From Ananas comosus (Eukaryota > Streptophyta > Magnoliopsida > Poales > Bromeliaceae): a stretch of DNA of 64,000 nt. Positions within the stretch are counted from its first letter, which is position 1. Every line of letters begins with the position of its first letter. The notes under the pieces were generated by a model, which saw only the letters and a list, made by a program, of their open reading frames with translations, was not told the DNA's origin and ran no database searches. The position numbers were made by a program, and so were the translations under genes. Shown piece by piece: positions 45,453 through 56,452 of the stretch. Where the stretch lies: contig NC_033631.1 of assembly GCF_001540865.1 (NCBI RefSeq), forward strand, positions 7,195,945 to 7,259,944, written 5' to 3'.

Positions 45453-48400
45453 GCAGAACGCCCGCCTCGCCCAAAATAGGGGAAAAAAAAAACTTTCGAA
45501 ATTCGAATCGCCTCCCTCGCTCTCCCCAAAACGAAGGTTTTGCCCTAACTTTCTTACCCCTGTCGCCTACCACCGACCCCAGCACCGATCCCTTTCCTTC
45601 CTTCTCTTCCCTTCTGGCCATTCGCCGAATGCCATCGGAAGCCCCCGCGTGGCCACATCGAAGATCAATTTCTTCACTATTCCGAAATCAGAACTCTCCA
45701 GTCCTTCCTTCCTCAACGAGTCCGCCCGACCTCGCCTACACCCCCGCGCCCCGCCCGACCTCGCCTACGCCTGCGCCGCCGCCACGTCTGCGCAGCTGCG
45801 TCTGTGCCGCCGCGTCTGCACCGTCGCGTCTGCGCCGTCTCCGCCCACCTCCTCGCCCCGCCCCTCCTCTCCCTCCTCCTCCTCGGCCTCTCCCAGGCTC
45901 TCAGCTTAGAGGTAACCTCTTCGCCCCTCTCCTCTTCTAATCTCCGATACCTTTCGCCGCTACTCCGATCCGGTAAAGGACGCCGTCCTCACCTTGTCCA
46001 ATGCTTAAAATACAGTGAGAAGGTGCAAATCAGTTGATTTATACATGTTTTCTTCTACTTTTCTTCTACTTTTCTTTTTCCCCCTCTAGTACAATAAACA
46101 AACAAAATAATTTGACTTTCAGTAAAATAAACAAAAAAAAAATCCATAAAAAATACCTGGCCAGTATTTGTATTATAGTAAAACTTGTTTGGATCCAAAG
46201 AATCTATTTCATTGAATAGTAATCTATATACTAAAAAAAAGAAAAGCTCTGTCTCTATCTTTCTCATTCATATGGTAAAAAAAACTTGATTAAAAAGAGG
46301 AGTAGGTAACTAGGTATCTATTATTGCATATTATTATATCTCATAACAGCCAAAAAATGTAAGAGGTTGATGAAGGGGACAAGCATATTACTATATCTCA
46401 TAATACCCTGTTCATTTCTTTACAAACCAGGGACGAATAAGAGTTTGAAGATTTCCTGCTCTTAATATTTGTCTTAGATTGTGTCAAGCTCCCAAGATTT
46501 CTTGCTCCCAACCATCGGAATCCCCCGTGAGGCCGAGCACCACTCGCAATCTCCTTCTAAGTTCCGCAGTTCCATTTTATCTGGTACAAAACTACAAATT
46601 TATAGTTTTTATAAATATGATTGGAATTAATATTTGCTATTATATGCATGTTAAGTGGCTGTTATATGAATGTTAAGTGCTATTATATGCATGTTACGTT
46701 GATGTTACTTGTTACGTTCATTAATTTGATTGTTGTTGTACTTGTATGAAGACTCAGAGCCAATGAAGTGGAATTTATTACTTAAGAGTTAGGTTATGCT
46801 TGATGCATGATTGATGAGTAATTCTAATATTTTTTTGTTGTGATTTTATTTTTTCGAGAATCCATGATAGGCAGTCATGTGATAGAGCTTGAAATATTTG
46901 AGTCATTAATTTTTTTATGCAGAAAAATGGTTCGAAAGAAAGATAGGTTTTGGATTCACTCGGAAGAATTGAGTGAAAAATTTAAGTGCAAATATTGTTC
47001 TAAAGTGTACTCGGGTGGTGTCGCAAGACTCAAATCCCACTTATCTCAAGTTTCAGGACGTGATATTGAAACATGTGATAAAGTACCACCAGATGTACAA
47101 CCAGAAGCATTTATAGCTGTATGTGGAGATTCTAGCAAAAGAGCTAAGAGTATTGGAAGTACAAATGTCAATGAGTCTGGAGAAAGTATTGCAGTTTCTG
47201 GTTCTAGATCATTTGGAAGAACTAATCAAATGACAATGCAGGAAGTTTACAAGAAAAAGAACAAAGAAGAAGTTGATCAGTCTCTTGCTAAGTTTTTTAT
47301 AATGAATAACATTTCTTTTAATGTTGTTCAGTCAGCGTTATTCCTTGACCTTATAAAAGATGTTGCGAATTATGGCTCTGGCTATAAAGTACCATCATAT
47401 TCAACACTACGAATAAAATTGATTACAAATGAAAAAAAGGAAGCCGAGACATATGTTGGAAAGGTGAAATCCTCATGGCATTTGAGTGGTTGCACCATTA
47501 TGTCAGATGGTTGGACTGACTTGAAAGGAAAAGCATTCACTAATGTCATTGCATATTCACCTGGAGGTGCGATTTTTATGAACTCTTTTGAATGCTCAAA
47601 GGAGAGAAAAACTGCTATGTATCTTAAAGATATTTTATCATCTGTAATTGAAGATATTAGGCCAGATAATGTTGTCCAACTAATCACTGACAATGGTAGT
47701 AATTTTCTAGTAGCAGACGACATGCTTTTGGGAAAGTATCCAAGAATGTACAAAACACGATGTGTGACACATGGCTTACAATTACTCTTAAAAGATATAT
47801 ATAAGAATGTTGAATGGGTGCGAATCGTGATTGATGAGGCGAGGTTGATTGAAAATCATATGTACAAGCACACCGTTCTCTTGGCATTGATGCGAGAAGC
47901 TACTCACAAAGAATTAAAGCATCCATGTGCTACAAGATTTGCTTCAAATTTTCTTGTGTTGCAATCACTTGTGGATGTTGAGAATGAATTAAGGCTTTTT
48001 GTTGCTTCTGCTGAATGGAGAGAAAGTAACTTAAACAAAAGTCGGCAAGCAAAGAAAGTAACTGAGCTAGTCCAAAATAATGAATTTTGGAATAGAGCAA
48101 AGGAGGTCCTACAAGCTTTAGAGCCTATTGTTCGAGTCCTACGTTTAGTTGATGGTGAGGGATCTACTTCTGGATACTTATATGATGCTATGGAAAGAGC
48201 CAAAGAAGCAATCAAGTGTCGCTTGGGTAATAATCAAAATAAATTTATGCGCATATGGGATTTATTTGATGAAAGAAGAAATGGAAATATTATACATCCT
48301 ATACATGCAGCTGCAGCTCTTCTGAATCCAGCTTATATGTGTCGTGAAGGGTTTAGAGAAAGTCGAGAGATGAAAGATGGCATAGATTTCATGTTTGAGA

Positions 48401-49696
48401 ATCTAATTCTGCCAGAGGAGAAAGAAGATTTTTTAAAACAAGTACAACATTATCGTTCTAGATCAACTTTAATTTTCAATTCTACGGCGTTGATGATGTT
48501 AAAAACCTCACATCCTCGTAAGTTATGTTCTTTTTAAACTTCTGTATAATTTTCTTTAAATATCATTAACTATTTTTTGTTCTTCATTACATGAGTTTGG
48601 TAGGATTATTGTGGTGATCCACTTCCAGTGCTAAGAAAATATGCAGTTCGTATTTTAAGCCAACCATGTAGTTCTTCATCTTGTAAGAGAAATTGGAGTG
48701 CCTATGAAACAGCACAAACAAAGAAAAGAAATAGATTATCTTCGGAAATGTTAGATAATCTTGTTTATACTAGAATGAATACATTAGCAATGAAAAAGTG
48801 GTCCACTTTGGAATCACAAGATTTGGAGCCTATTGATTTAGAAAAACTTCATGAACTTTCGGAGTATATAGATAATGGAAAAGGTGGAGATGGAGACGAC
48901 GGCGAAGAAATTGAAGAAAATTCATTAACTAACCTCGACCTTTTGTGGTTAAATCAAGAGTCGGAGTTCGTTGATTATAATTACTAAAACTTTCTATGTT
49001 GTATGCTTTATGTTTATTCAAGCTTTTATATATGCTTATATGTGGAATTGTGAACTTTATATAGTTTTTATTTGCTTACTGTTTAGACTTTAGATATGCT
49101 AGTATGCACTATGCAAAGTGCAAGTTTTATCTTGTATTTTGTTTTCAACTATGCTTTATGTGAACCTTCTATGTAATGAACCTTCTATGTAGTTTCCAAC
49201 TATGTGAACCTTCTATATACTAAACCTTCTATGTGAACCTTCTATGTATTTAGTTTTCCACTATGCTTGTATGTGAACCTTCTATGTTTTATATGTTTTA
49301 TTTAGTTTCCAGCTATGTAGTTTCCAACTATGCTTGTATGTGAATCTTCTATGTTTTATATGTTTTATATAGTTTCCAACTATCTTGCTATTTTTTTTTA
49401 CTTAATTAGCTTAATTTTGTAGCTCTTTATTCTTTTATTCTTAAGAAATATGAGTATTTATGCTAATAGCATAAATTTTGAGAGAAAAAAAACTTAATTT
49501 AATAGCCGAATTTTTGATCCCGAATTTTTAATTGGCGAACGTATAATATCCGTATAAATCACGTATCCGAATAATTGGCGAGTCCGTTTTTTAGCCGTAT
49601 TTTTCAATAAATTTAAAAATTAGAAGACGAATTTTATCCGAATTATACCCGTACCGAATTTTTGCCGAATCCGAATTTACTAACTATGAATCAAAC
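45205..49696 (+). mobile_element. hAT DNA transposon with 8-bp duplications, nearly complete
   Basis: Element 45213-49688 (4,476 bases) is flanked by exact AATCAAAC (45205-45212, 49689-49696). Ends CTTCGTTAGTAAATTCG and CGAATTTACTAACTATG are inverted repeats with 15 of 17 matches. Subterminal TTCGCGAAT and CCGAAT motifs repeat near both ends (45225-45360, 49505-49680), as expected for transposase binding sites. It carries a transposase gene (46927-48987). A 31-base A-run lies at 45420-45450, and a GC-rich leader region (45500-45930) may be the promoter and first exon. Confidence 0.88.
46927..48987 (+). CDS. hAT transposase (BED zinc finger, DUF659, hAT dimerisation domain)
   Basis: Exon 46927-48517 is followed by a probable intron (donor GTAAGT at 48518) and exon 48604-48987 (TAA). 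The start Met follows a splice acceptor (ATGCAG ending 46922), so a 5' untranslated exon lies upstream. Residues 7-50 hold a BED finger (C21, C24, H38, C50). The RNase H-like core shows SDGWTD (catalytic D194) and LITDNGSNF (D255), with RCVTHGLQL following. The last exon has RILSQPCSSSSCKRNWSAYE with the third acidic residue, and an acidic tail. Length is about 657 residues, normal for plant hAT. Oddity: the listed splice sites leave a one-base phase difference, so either the true splice sites differ or there is a single-base lesion or assembly error. It excises and reinserts elements with matching ends in the nucleus. Confidence 0.85.
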
Positions 49697-49847
49697 CACA
49701 TTCTCCTCTTCTCAACGCCGAACCCTTCACCTCCCCACTAATCTAATTACATGCAATGTGCAACATTTAATTACATGCACCATATTAATATTCTATCAAT
49801 GAGTAGGCTTTATAACTTTAATCCACTCCCCTCCTCCATTAATCTCC

Positions 49848-49985
49848 TTTTTTTTGAGAGAGATAGGTAGCACGCTACAGGCTTCGTTTATTTCATTTAG
49901 AAATAAACTTAGCTGGAAATGTGAATCAACTAGGATTCGAACTTGGGTCTCGGGTACCAACCACCAAGCCCTTTGCCACTTGCTC
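49848..49985 (-). mobile_element. SINE copy (antisense) near the Helitron 3' end
   Basis: Reverse complement of the SINE at 33023, with the same GGGCTTGGTGGTTGGTACCC start (about 49955-49974), GTTCGAATCC box and GATAGGTAGCACGCTAC near the tail. The T-run at 49849-49856 is the A-tail complement. Confidence 0.8.
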
Positions 49986-50297
49986 TAGGGACGGTCGGTC
50001 TCCTCTACACCCTCTCTTTTGTAACTCTTTTGTATGCACCATAAAAAAAACATCATTGTCTAATCTCCCACTCCACACTCATCTCTCTCTTTCTCTCATT
50101 GTGTTAACGAAGATTATGAGAAAGAGGAAGAAGAAGAAGAGCCTCTGAAGAACACTGTTTCCTTCGAGAAGTATCGTCCCGCGAAACCGAGCCGCGACCC
50201 ATTGTAAATATAAATTTTATTAAAATTTTTAAACTTTGCTACTTTGCTTCTATTAACTACCCGCTGCATCACGCGGGTCTCTACACTAGTTTAAAAG

Positions 50298-51095
50298 AAT
50301 AAGAAAAGTTATGTTTGGTTGATTGGGTTGGAATAGTAGAGATTTAGAAGAATAAGAAAAGTCACATTTGGTTGATTGGGTTGGAATAGGTTGGTTGATT
50401 GGGTTGGAATAGTAGGGATTTATACGAATAAGAAAAATTACATTTGGTTGATTGGGTTAGAATAATAGGGATAAGCGTAATTACGATTGAAAATAAAAAT
50501 AATTTATCTAAATAATAAGCATCTAAGTATTAGTAAAATAATATTTTATTAAGTTAATAAATAAATTAATCAAAATTATTTTATAAATTAATTAAAATTA
50601 CTATATGAGATAACAAAAATCATTTAGTAAATAACTATATGAGATAAAAAATAAGTCAATATGTTAATATTAATTAATTAATTATTTATTTATTTTAGTT
50701 AATATGTTAATTATATAAATTAAAATACTAATTATTTAAATAATATAGATGTTAGTTAATGATTGAATAAGCATATCATATGGCTAACTATTTAATTAGA
50801 TAAATAATAATAAATTATAAAATAAATATTTATTAATTTAATAAGTTAAATAATTAATTAGTTAATTATTTAAAAAAATTAATTGCATTAATTAATTATA
50901 ACTTATAATTGTTTATAACTTAATTAATATATTGGAACTACTATGCTCCCTTTTAACAGGTTATTCCGGAGTAACCCGTTAAGAGGGGAATAGTAGTTCT
51001 TGGCAATTTTTAGCACCGTTTGAAAGAATAAGAGGAATAAATTCCTTATTCTTTCTTTATCCTTTGAGCCAAACATAATTTTTAGGTTATCCAAC
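50298..51095. mobile_element. Probable MITE with tandem GTTTGGTTGATTGGGTTGG units
   Basis: Units of about 50-60 bases starting AAGAATAAGAAAAG are repeated at about 50297, 50349 and 50424, followed by an AT-rich core and a hairpin at 50938-50996 (GAACTACTATGCTCCC pairing with GGGGAATAGTAGTTC). The right end (GAGCCAAACATAA near 51066) pairs with TTATGTTTGGTT near 50310. Confidence 0.6.
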
Positions 51096-51246
51096 ACTAT
51101 TTTTTATTTACTTATTATACCTTACCAGAGAACGACAAACCCTATAGCCTTCTTTTAGGCTCCTATGTCTTCCTCTTCAAAACTAAATTTTCAATAAAGG
51201 ATATTATCAAATCTTCATAAAAATTTTCTGAATATAAAGTGTCACA

Positions 51247-51687
51247 TTTCGTGTGAGACCCCATATAGTCCTATATATGAGGTATAATAGGGCTAGAACT
51301 CTTAACCCGGCTTAATCATTTTGGGTAGCGGCTAGGCACAAGAGTTTAAGAGATCGCGTGCTAGGACGGGAGTAGTCCTAGGATGAATGACTCCCTGGAA
51401 AGTTGGGGCGTCATAGTTGGTATCAGAGCCAATTACCAGCCGGAAGTGTGAGATGAAGTACTTGTAAGTCTGAGCCTGACGAGTACGTCAGGGCTTAAAA
51501 AAAGGGGGGGGAGATTGTGAGACCCTATATAGTCCTACATATGAGATATAATATGACTATAACTCTTAACCCAGCTTAAGCATTTTGGGTGGTAGTTAGG
51601 CTCAAAAGGTTAAGAGAGTTAAACGTGCTAGGACGGGAGTAGTCCTAGGATGGGTGACCCCCTGGGAAGTTGGGGCGTCACATTTCG
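51247..51687 (+). mobile_element. Complete TRIM retrotransposon, third LTR family
   Basis: LTRs 51252-51414 and 51516-51682 (TGTGAGACCC start, GGGCGTCA(C/T)A end) share a TAGGACGGGAGTAGTCCTAG palindrome. Primer site TTGGTATCAGAGCC (51417-51430) lies directly after LTR 1, and the polypurine tract AAAAAAAGGGGGGGGAGAT (51497-51515) directly before LTR 2. TTTCG lies on both sides (51247-51251, 51683-51687). Total length is 431 bases, non-coding. The LTRs differ at many positions, so the insertion is old. Confidence 0.92.
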
Positions 51688-51789
51688 TTATTTTTTGACT
51701 ATTGTTACTTCGTGCGACAAAAATCACCGAGTAAGCAAATTTTGCTTTTATTTAGACAAAATAATTTAATACTTTAAGTAGTTTATAGA

Positions 51790-53030
51790 ATCGTGTACAA
51801 TGCCCAGGCAAAAATTCATCATAAAAATTTGACTAGTGAAACTATGGTTCAAGCTTTATATGAAGAAATTGGTAAAGATGACTTTACATATAATATCATG
51901 TATAATCAAGATGGTCGTTTTACACACTTTTTTTTTGCACATTCTATTTTAATTATGTTAACTAAGAACTTCTCAAATATTTTCGTGGTGAATTACACCT
52001 ACAAGACTAACAGGTCCAAAATTCCATTACTTAGATTATTAGAATCTCATACTTTAATACTTCTTTTTATTCTTACTTTGGTTGAAAAAAAAAGGAGAAG
52101 AAATTATTAGTGGGTTCTAAAAATATTTAGCTATATTCTTGGTTTTGAGAACTAACCTACAGTTATTATATTAGACAGAAATTAGTATTGATGAATGCCA
52201 TAAACATCGTTTTTTCAAAAACTGTAAATCTTCTTTGTGCGTGGCATATAGAGAAAAATATTTTGACAAACTGTTATTTTGAGATGCAAGAGAATTGAAA
52301 CAGATTTTTATTTTGTTGGAACAAAGTTATTTTCTGTTTAAGTGAAGTTGAATTTTATGAAGCTTGGCTTGATTTTGAATCATCTTATAAGGAGAAAAAA
52401 AGGTGCTCTAGGTTATACTAAAAGAACATGACTATCATGGAAAGAGAAATTTGTTGATGCATGAACAAAAAAATATTTGCATCTCAGTAATTAGGCTACA
52501 TCAAGAGTAAAAGAAGTATATCAAAGCTTAAAAAAATATTTGCAAGTTTCAACTAGTAATCTCCAACAAGTGAAAATAATATACGTCTTGCAATTGAAAA
52601 TGGATATAAGGAGATAAATGTACAGCTTCTAAGTGAAAGATTTTGAATATCTCATAATTGTAATATGCCAATTTTTTTAAAAAAAGTATTGTGACCCACC
52701 TGTCGCTATATGTTTTGAATGAGTCATATAAGCAATATAAGAAGGCTTATCTTACTCCAATACAATTCACATACACAGGACATTTTATGGTAACTATGTG
52801 TCTTTCCTGTGTGCACTAAATGAAGGTTTGGAGCAATATGGTAGTGCCTCTTGATATTGTACACTCACAATGAAAAATTGACAAATCAAAAATTGACAAA
52901 TCATTAGAATCAGTGGAAAGAAATAATGTGTGATGGAATTAGAGAATATGGTTTGATAGATTTCATGATAAGTATCAAGAGTGCTCTATCAATCAAAAAG
53001 AATGTGCTCAAGAAAAAGTCTAAATTATTT
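51790..53030 (+). pseudogene. Decayed MULE/FAR1-type transposase
   Basis: Frames with stops read TMVQALYEEIGKDDFTYN, FFAHSILIMLTKNF, FVVNYTYKTN (D replaced by N), LMNAINIVFSK, LLCVWHIEKNI, then TGHFMVTMCLSCVH and VPLDIVHSQ. These are the MULE transposase core and the SWIM-like C-terminal region of the MuDR/FAR1 group. Multiple stops and lost catalytic residues show it is inactive. No terminal repeats assigned. Confidence 0.75.
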
Positions 53031-53080
53031 TTTCTATAAATTTTAATTATTTTATTATTTTTGTTGATTAATTTATTAAA

Positions 53081-54586
53081 GGCCAATTTGCATAAAAAAT
53101 CACAAATCTTGAGCTTTTGCAAAACTGGGCCACATTTTTCAATTTTGTAGATTCGGGCCGGATTTTTCGCCATCGGACGAAAAAACCCTTATTCCTTTTC
53201 TTTCTCTCTCTTCTTTTTTCTCTCTCTTCTTTCTTTTTCCTTCGTTATTTTTTTTCTTCCACCACCCGCCGCCGCGCTCGCGCTCGCCCTCGCCGCTACC
53301 GCCGCCGCTGCCACGGTCATGTTCACCTCTACTACCAACCCCGCCTCCCCTCCTTCCTCCTCCTCTCCGTCCAACCTCACCGTGCTCGAATCTCCTCCCG
53401 ATCCCTCCACCCGCACCGTTGCCGCTGCCACATCCCACCTTCTCCGCTCCGTTGCCGCCACCGCCACCGCCGCCGCCAGGGACTCGCATCCCACACGATG
53501 CCACGGCCGCCACCCGCACCGTTGCTGCTGCTGGATCCCACTTTCTCCGCTCCGCCGCGCCACGCTCTACTGTCATTGCCGCCAGGGACCCGTATCCCAC
53601 CTTCTTTGTAGGGCTTCAGGAGGAGGAGAAGGAGAAAGAAGGAGGAAGAAAAAGAAGAAAAAAATAGTGTAAATTGAAGAAAGAAGAAGAAAAAAAAATA
53701 ATGTAAATTTTACCTAAATGGTGTAAAATTGGACAAAATGGTGCAAAATTGGGCTCAAAATTAGGCCAATTTTGATGAGAATTGCACAATTTTGCACCAT
53801 TTTGCCCAATTTTGCACTATTTCGTCCAAAATTGTATAATTTTTTTCTTTTCCTCCTCTTCCTCTTCCTTCTTCCTTTTCACACCATTACACCATTTTTT
53901 ACACCTTAAAAAATTATATTTTTTGAACGCTCTCATCTCCCTCGCCGGAGAGTAGGACTCGGACGGCGATCTTGAGGTGGGCGAGGTCACGTCCCGCATT
54001 GCCCAGCTCTACTACGACCAGTACCGCCACACCAGCGACTCCTCCTACCTCGCCGAGGCCTTCGTCTTCTACGAGGCCATCCTCAACCGTGAGTACCTCC
54101 ACACTGTTGCCGTCGTCGCCGAGGTCGCGCTCACGCACAAGCAGCTCCGCCTCCTCGTAAGGTTCCAGAACACGGGGGGGCGATCCCCGGCGTGGCGTTG
54201 CCGCGGAGGCGAGACCCGAGGCGAGCCCTAGGCGTGCGGCACGAAACTCGTCGAAGGTGAGATCGGAATAGGAGGGGGAGGGGGAGGAGGACGAAGAAGA
54301 GGAGGAGAGGGGAGAGAGGAGGAGGAGGAGAGAGAGGAGTTTGGGAAGGGGCGTTTTGGGAAGGGCAATGATTGGTGGGGGAAGGGGAGGGCGCTGCGGA
54401 GGAGGAGAAGGCGGAAGAAAAAAATGGCTAAGGAAAAAAAAAGAGAGAGAGAGAAAAAGAAAAGAGAGAAAGAATAAGGGTATTTTCGTCCGATGACAAA
54501 AAATTCGGTCCGAATCTCCAAAATTAGAAAAGGTGACATAGTTTTTCAAAAACTCAAAACTTGTAGATTTTTTATGCAAATTGGCC
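53081..54586. mobile_element. Pack-type foldback element with captured GC-rich sequence
   Basis: Ends GGCCAATTTGCATAAAAAAT (53081) and ATTTTTTATGCAAATTGGCC (to 54586) are near-perfect inverted repeats; similarity extends for more than 100 bases, including CGTCCGATG/CATCGGACG motifs. TTAAA flanks both ends (53076-53080, 54587-54591). The interior has two GC-rich blocks (53265-53600 and 53935-54240), very unlike the AT-rich surroundings. The second is a gene fragment. The centre (53700-53850) has inverted GGTGCAAAATTGGG/CCCAATTTTGCAC. Open frames here are proline/arginine-rich by-products of base composition. Confidence 0.75.
53968..54180 (+). pseudogene. SCAI: Captured SCAI gene fragment
   Basis: The plus frame from 53968 gives DLEVGEVTSRIAQLYYDQY, then YLAEAFVFYEAILNREYL and THKQLRLLVRF, matching plant and animal SCAI proteins (nuclear cofactors of transcription and DNA repair). 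It is about 70 codons of a protein usually near 600 residues, with no start codon, splice sites or stop of its own. It lies within the Pack-type element, so it is a transduplicated piece and unlikely to be functional. Confidence 0.75.
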
Positions 54587-54684
54587 TTAAAACTTAGTCT
54601 ACAAAAGTTTACTTTTTATTATATTATAAAACATAAAATACTGTAGGACTTGTGTATTTTTCAAAGCACCGTATTTGTTCTAAC

Positions 54685-55360
54685 TTTTAATTAGGCTAAA
54701 TTACACAAAACCCCCTCTGTTAAAATCCGATTTTTTACTTTCCCCCTTGTCATTTAAAAACCTACATTTTGCCTCCTTGTAAAGTGAAAAATATTTACAG
54801 AGGGGGTACAGTGTGAATTGTGATGACCAAATGACCATTTTGCCTCTCACCATTTTCGTCTTCTCCTTCATCTTGCTCATCTGCCGTCTCGATCAGCCGC
54901 GGTTCACGCCTCGATCGGCTGCGGTTCCTCTCCATTTTCTTCTCCACCTGCTCCCTCTCTCCTCCTGCACCCTCGTCGCCCCTCAATTTCGGCGACAGTA
55001 GGGAGGAAATCGAGGTGCGTGGATGGAGAGGTAGGCAAGGGCAACGGAGGCGAAGGCGAGGTGGCGAAGGAGGGCGAGAGGTTGTTTTTGGGGCGCAGAC
55101 GGAGGTGTGGGCGAGGGCGAGGCAGTGGAGGAGGGCGAGGCGGCGAGGCGGAGGAGGGCGGAGCAACAGTAGAGATGGCGGAGGATATTTTTGGCATAAA
55201 AAAATATTTTATACCGGAACCCTAACGGATTACTAACGGTTGGGGGTGAAGTTAACATTTTTCATTTTACAAGGGGCAGTCTAGGTTTTTAAATGACAAG
55301 GGAGGAAGTGAAAAATCGAGTTTTGACAGGAAAGTTTTCTGTAATTTAGCCTTTTAATTA
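54685..55360. mobile_element. Non-autonomous Mutator-like element with exact 9-bp duplication
   Basis: Element 54694-55351, flanked by TTTTAATTA on both sides (54685-54693, 55352-55360). Ends GGCTAAATTACACAAAACCC and complement of GTAATTTAGCC; inverted similarity runs for about 110 bases (ACTTTCCCCCTTGTCATTTA vs TAAATGACAAGGGAGGAAGT). The interior 54840-55180 is GC-rich and may be a captured fragment of a CT-rich leader and first exon, but I could not name a source gene. Confidence 0.85.
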
Positions 55361-55522
55361 TTGAATGTTTAGGATTTAGTAGATGTAGGTAAAATGGTAA
55401 TCTAAGAGCTAAAAAGTTGAAAACATACATTATTCATGTATTTTCGAAAGCAATGCCATTTTGAATAAAAAATATTTAATTATAGACATTATGATAATTT
55501 TAGGTTAAATGATACTTTACAA

Positions 55523-55972
55523 AGAAAAAGGGATTAATTGCATCAGCTCCTTGTAAATATATCAAATAACAAATATATTTCTACAAAGTTTAACTTTTCA
55601 TTTTATTCCTACAAAAGTTTAGTGGTATTCAAATTTGTCCATCTGCTTTGTTACCGTTAGAGCACTGTTTATTTCTTAAGAGTAGATAAGTGAAATGACA
55701 TTTTTGCCTTTACAATTATATCCCTCCAAAAGCCCAACTGTTTAGAATTATGCAGAAATATCTTTCAAAAAGTATTTTATCCAATAAAGTAAAAGGGATA
55801 AAAAGGTCAATTTAACTCATTCATTAATTAGAGTTAAGTATTTTAATTATGATTAACTATATTTTTTTAAGGAATCCTAACATTATGGGTAGGGATAAAA
55901 ATTAAAAGTTAAACTTTGTAAAGACATATCTACTATTTGATATGTTTACAGAAAATTATATGCAATAAACCT
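55523..55972. mobile_element. AT-rich MITE
   Basis: TACAAAGTTTAACTTTTC near 55581 pairs with AAAGTTAAACTTTGTA near 55906, and CAAATAACAAATATA pairs with its complement near 55932-55955. Boundaries are estimated. Confidence 0.6.
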
Positions 55973-56452
55973 AAAAAATTTATAATTTTATATAATAAGA
56001 AAAAAAATATAATTAAATATTGTTATTTAGAATAAATATGACGGAGCAGGCTTTCCTCCCATGAAAGGGACCAACACACATTCTCACCTAAAATAAACCA
56101 AAACCTACATATTCACCAATAAACAAATATTTCTTTATATTTCCGCCAGCTCCCTCTCAATGGTTTCTTCCCCTCCCCACTAAAACTTTCTTTAAATTTT
56201 TTTTTTTTTTTTTTTTTTTTGAGAGAAAAATAAGACACCAAACCCTTTCTTTTTTTTCATTTAAAAAAGAAATTTATGGGCAACAGCCCCACCGGCTCCT
56301 CCTCCCCCGCCGCTCCCCTCCTCGCCGCCTCCTCCGCCGCCTCCGATTGCGCCGAGATCCTCGGCGGGAGCTCCTCCCNATTTTTTTTTTTTTTTTTTTT
56401 TTTTCCTCCTCCTTCCTCTCTCTCCCCTCCCCCACCGATTCCGATCTCTCCC
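55973..56452 (+). promoter_or_regulatory. Upstream region of the GT92 gene, with poly-T tracts
   Basis: It contains T-runs at 56198-56220 and 56381-56404 and a CT-rich leader before the ATG (56405-56450). It also contains a 98-base copy of downstream coding sequence at 56281-56378, ending at an N. Confidence 0.45.
56281..56378 (+). repeat. Duplicate of GT92 exon 1 sequence next to an N
   Basis: The 98 bases match 56644-56741 with no difference that I can see. The left copy ends in CTCCTCCC followed by N (56379) and poly-T. A 98-base identical copy with an ambiguous base at its edge suggests an assembly join or a very recent duplication. Confidence 0.85.

Larger units (their letters stand above)
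45043..50289 (+). mobile_element. Helitron containing a hAT insertion
   Basis: The 5' end TCTATAAACCTATATG starts at 45043 after an A. The 3' end has the hairpin ACCCGCTGCATCACGCGGGT (50258-50277), then CTCTACA and CTAG at 50286-50289, followed by T. Without the hAT element its length would be about 0.76 kb. It has no Rep/helicase gene. A SINE copy lies near the 3' end. The segment around GTGCAACATTTAATTA occurs on both sides of the hAT insertion (about 45160 and 49755). Confidence 0.72.

Noticed and set aside
45259..45909. 216-codon open frame in the hAT leader region
   Set aside because: It crosses a poly-A run of about 31 bases and a proline/serine-rich GC segment. The true transposase start is at 46927 after a splice acceptor.
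53117..53611. Long arginine/proline-rich frames on both strands of the Pack-type element
   Set aside because: All frames are open because of GC-rich, low-complexity sequence. Only the SCAI part has recognisable protein similarity.
55015..55236. Arginine/glycine-rich frames in the 54694 MULE
   Set aside because: Composition-driven frames on both strands with no homologue recognised.
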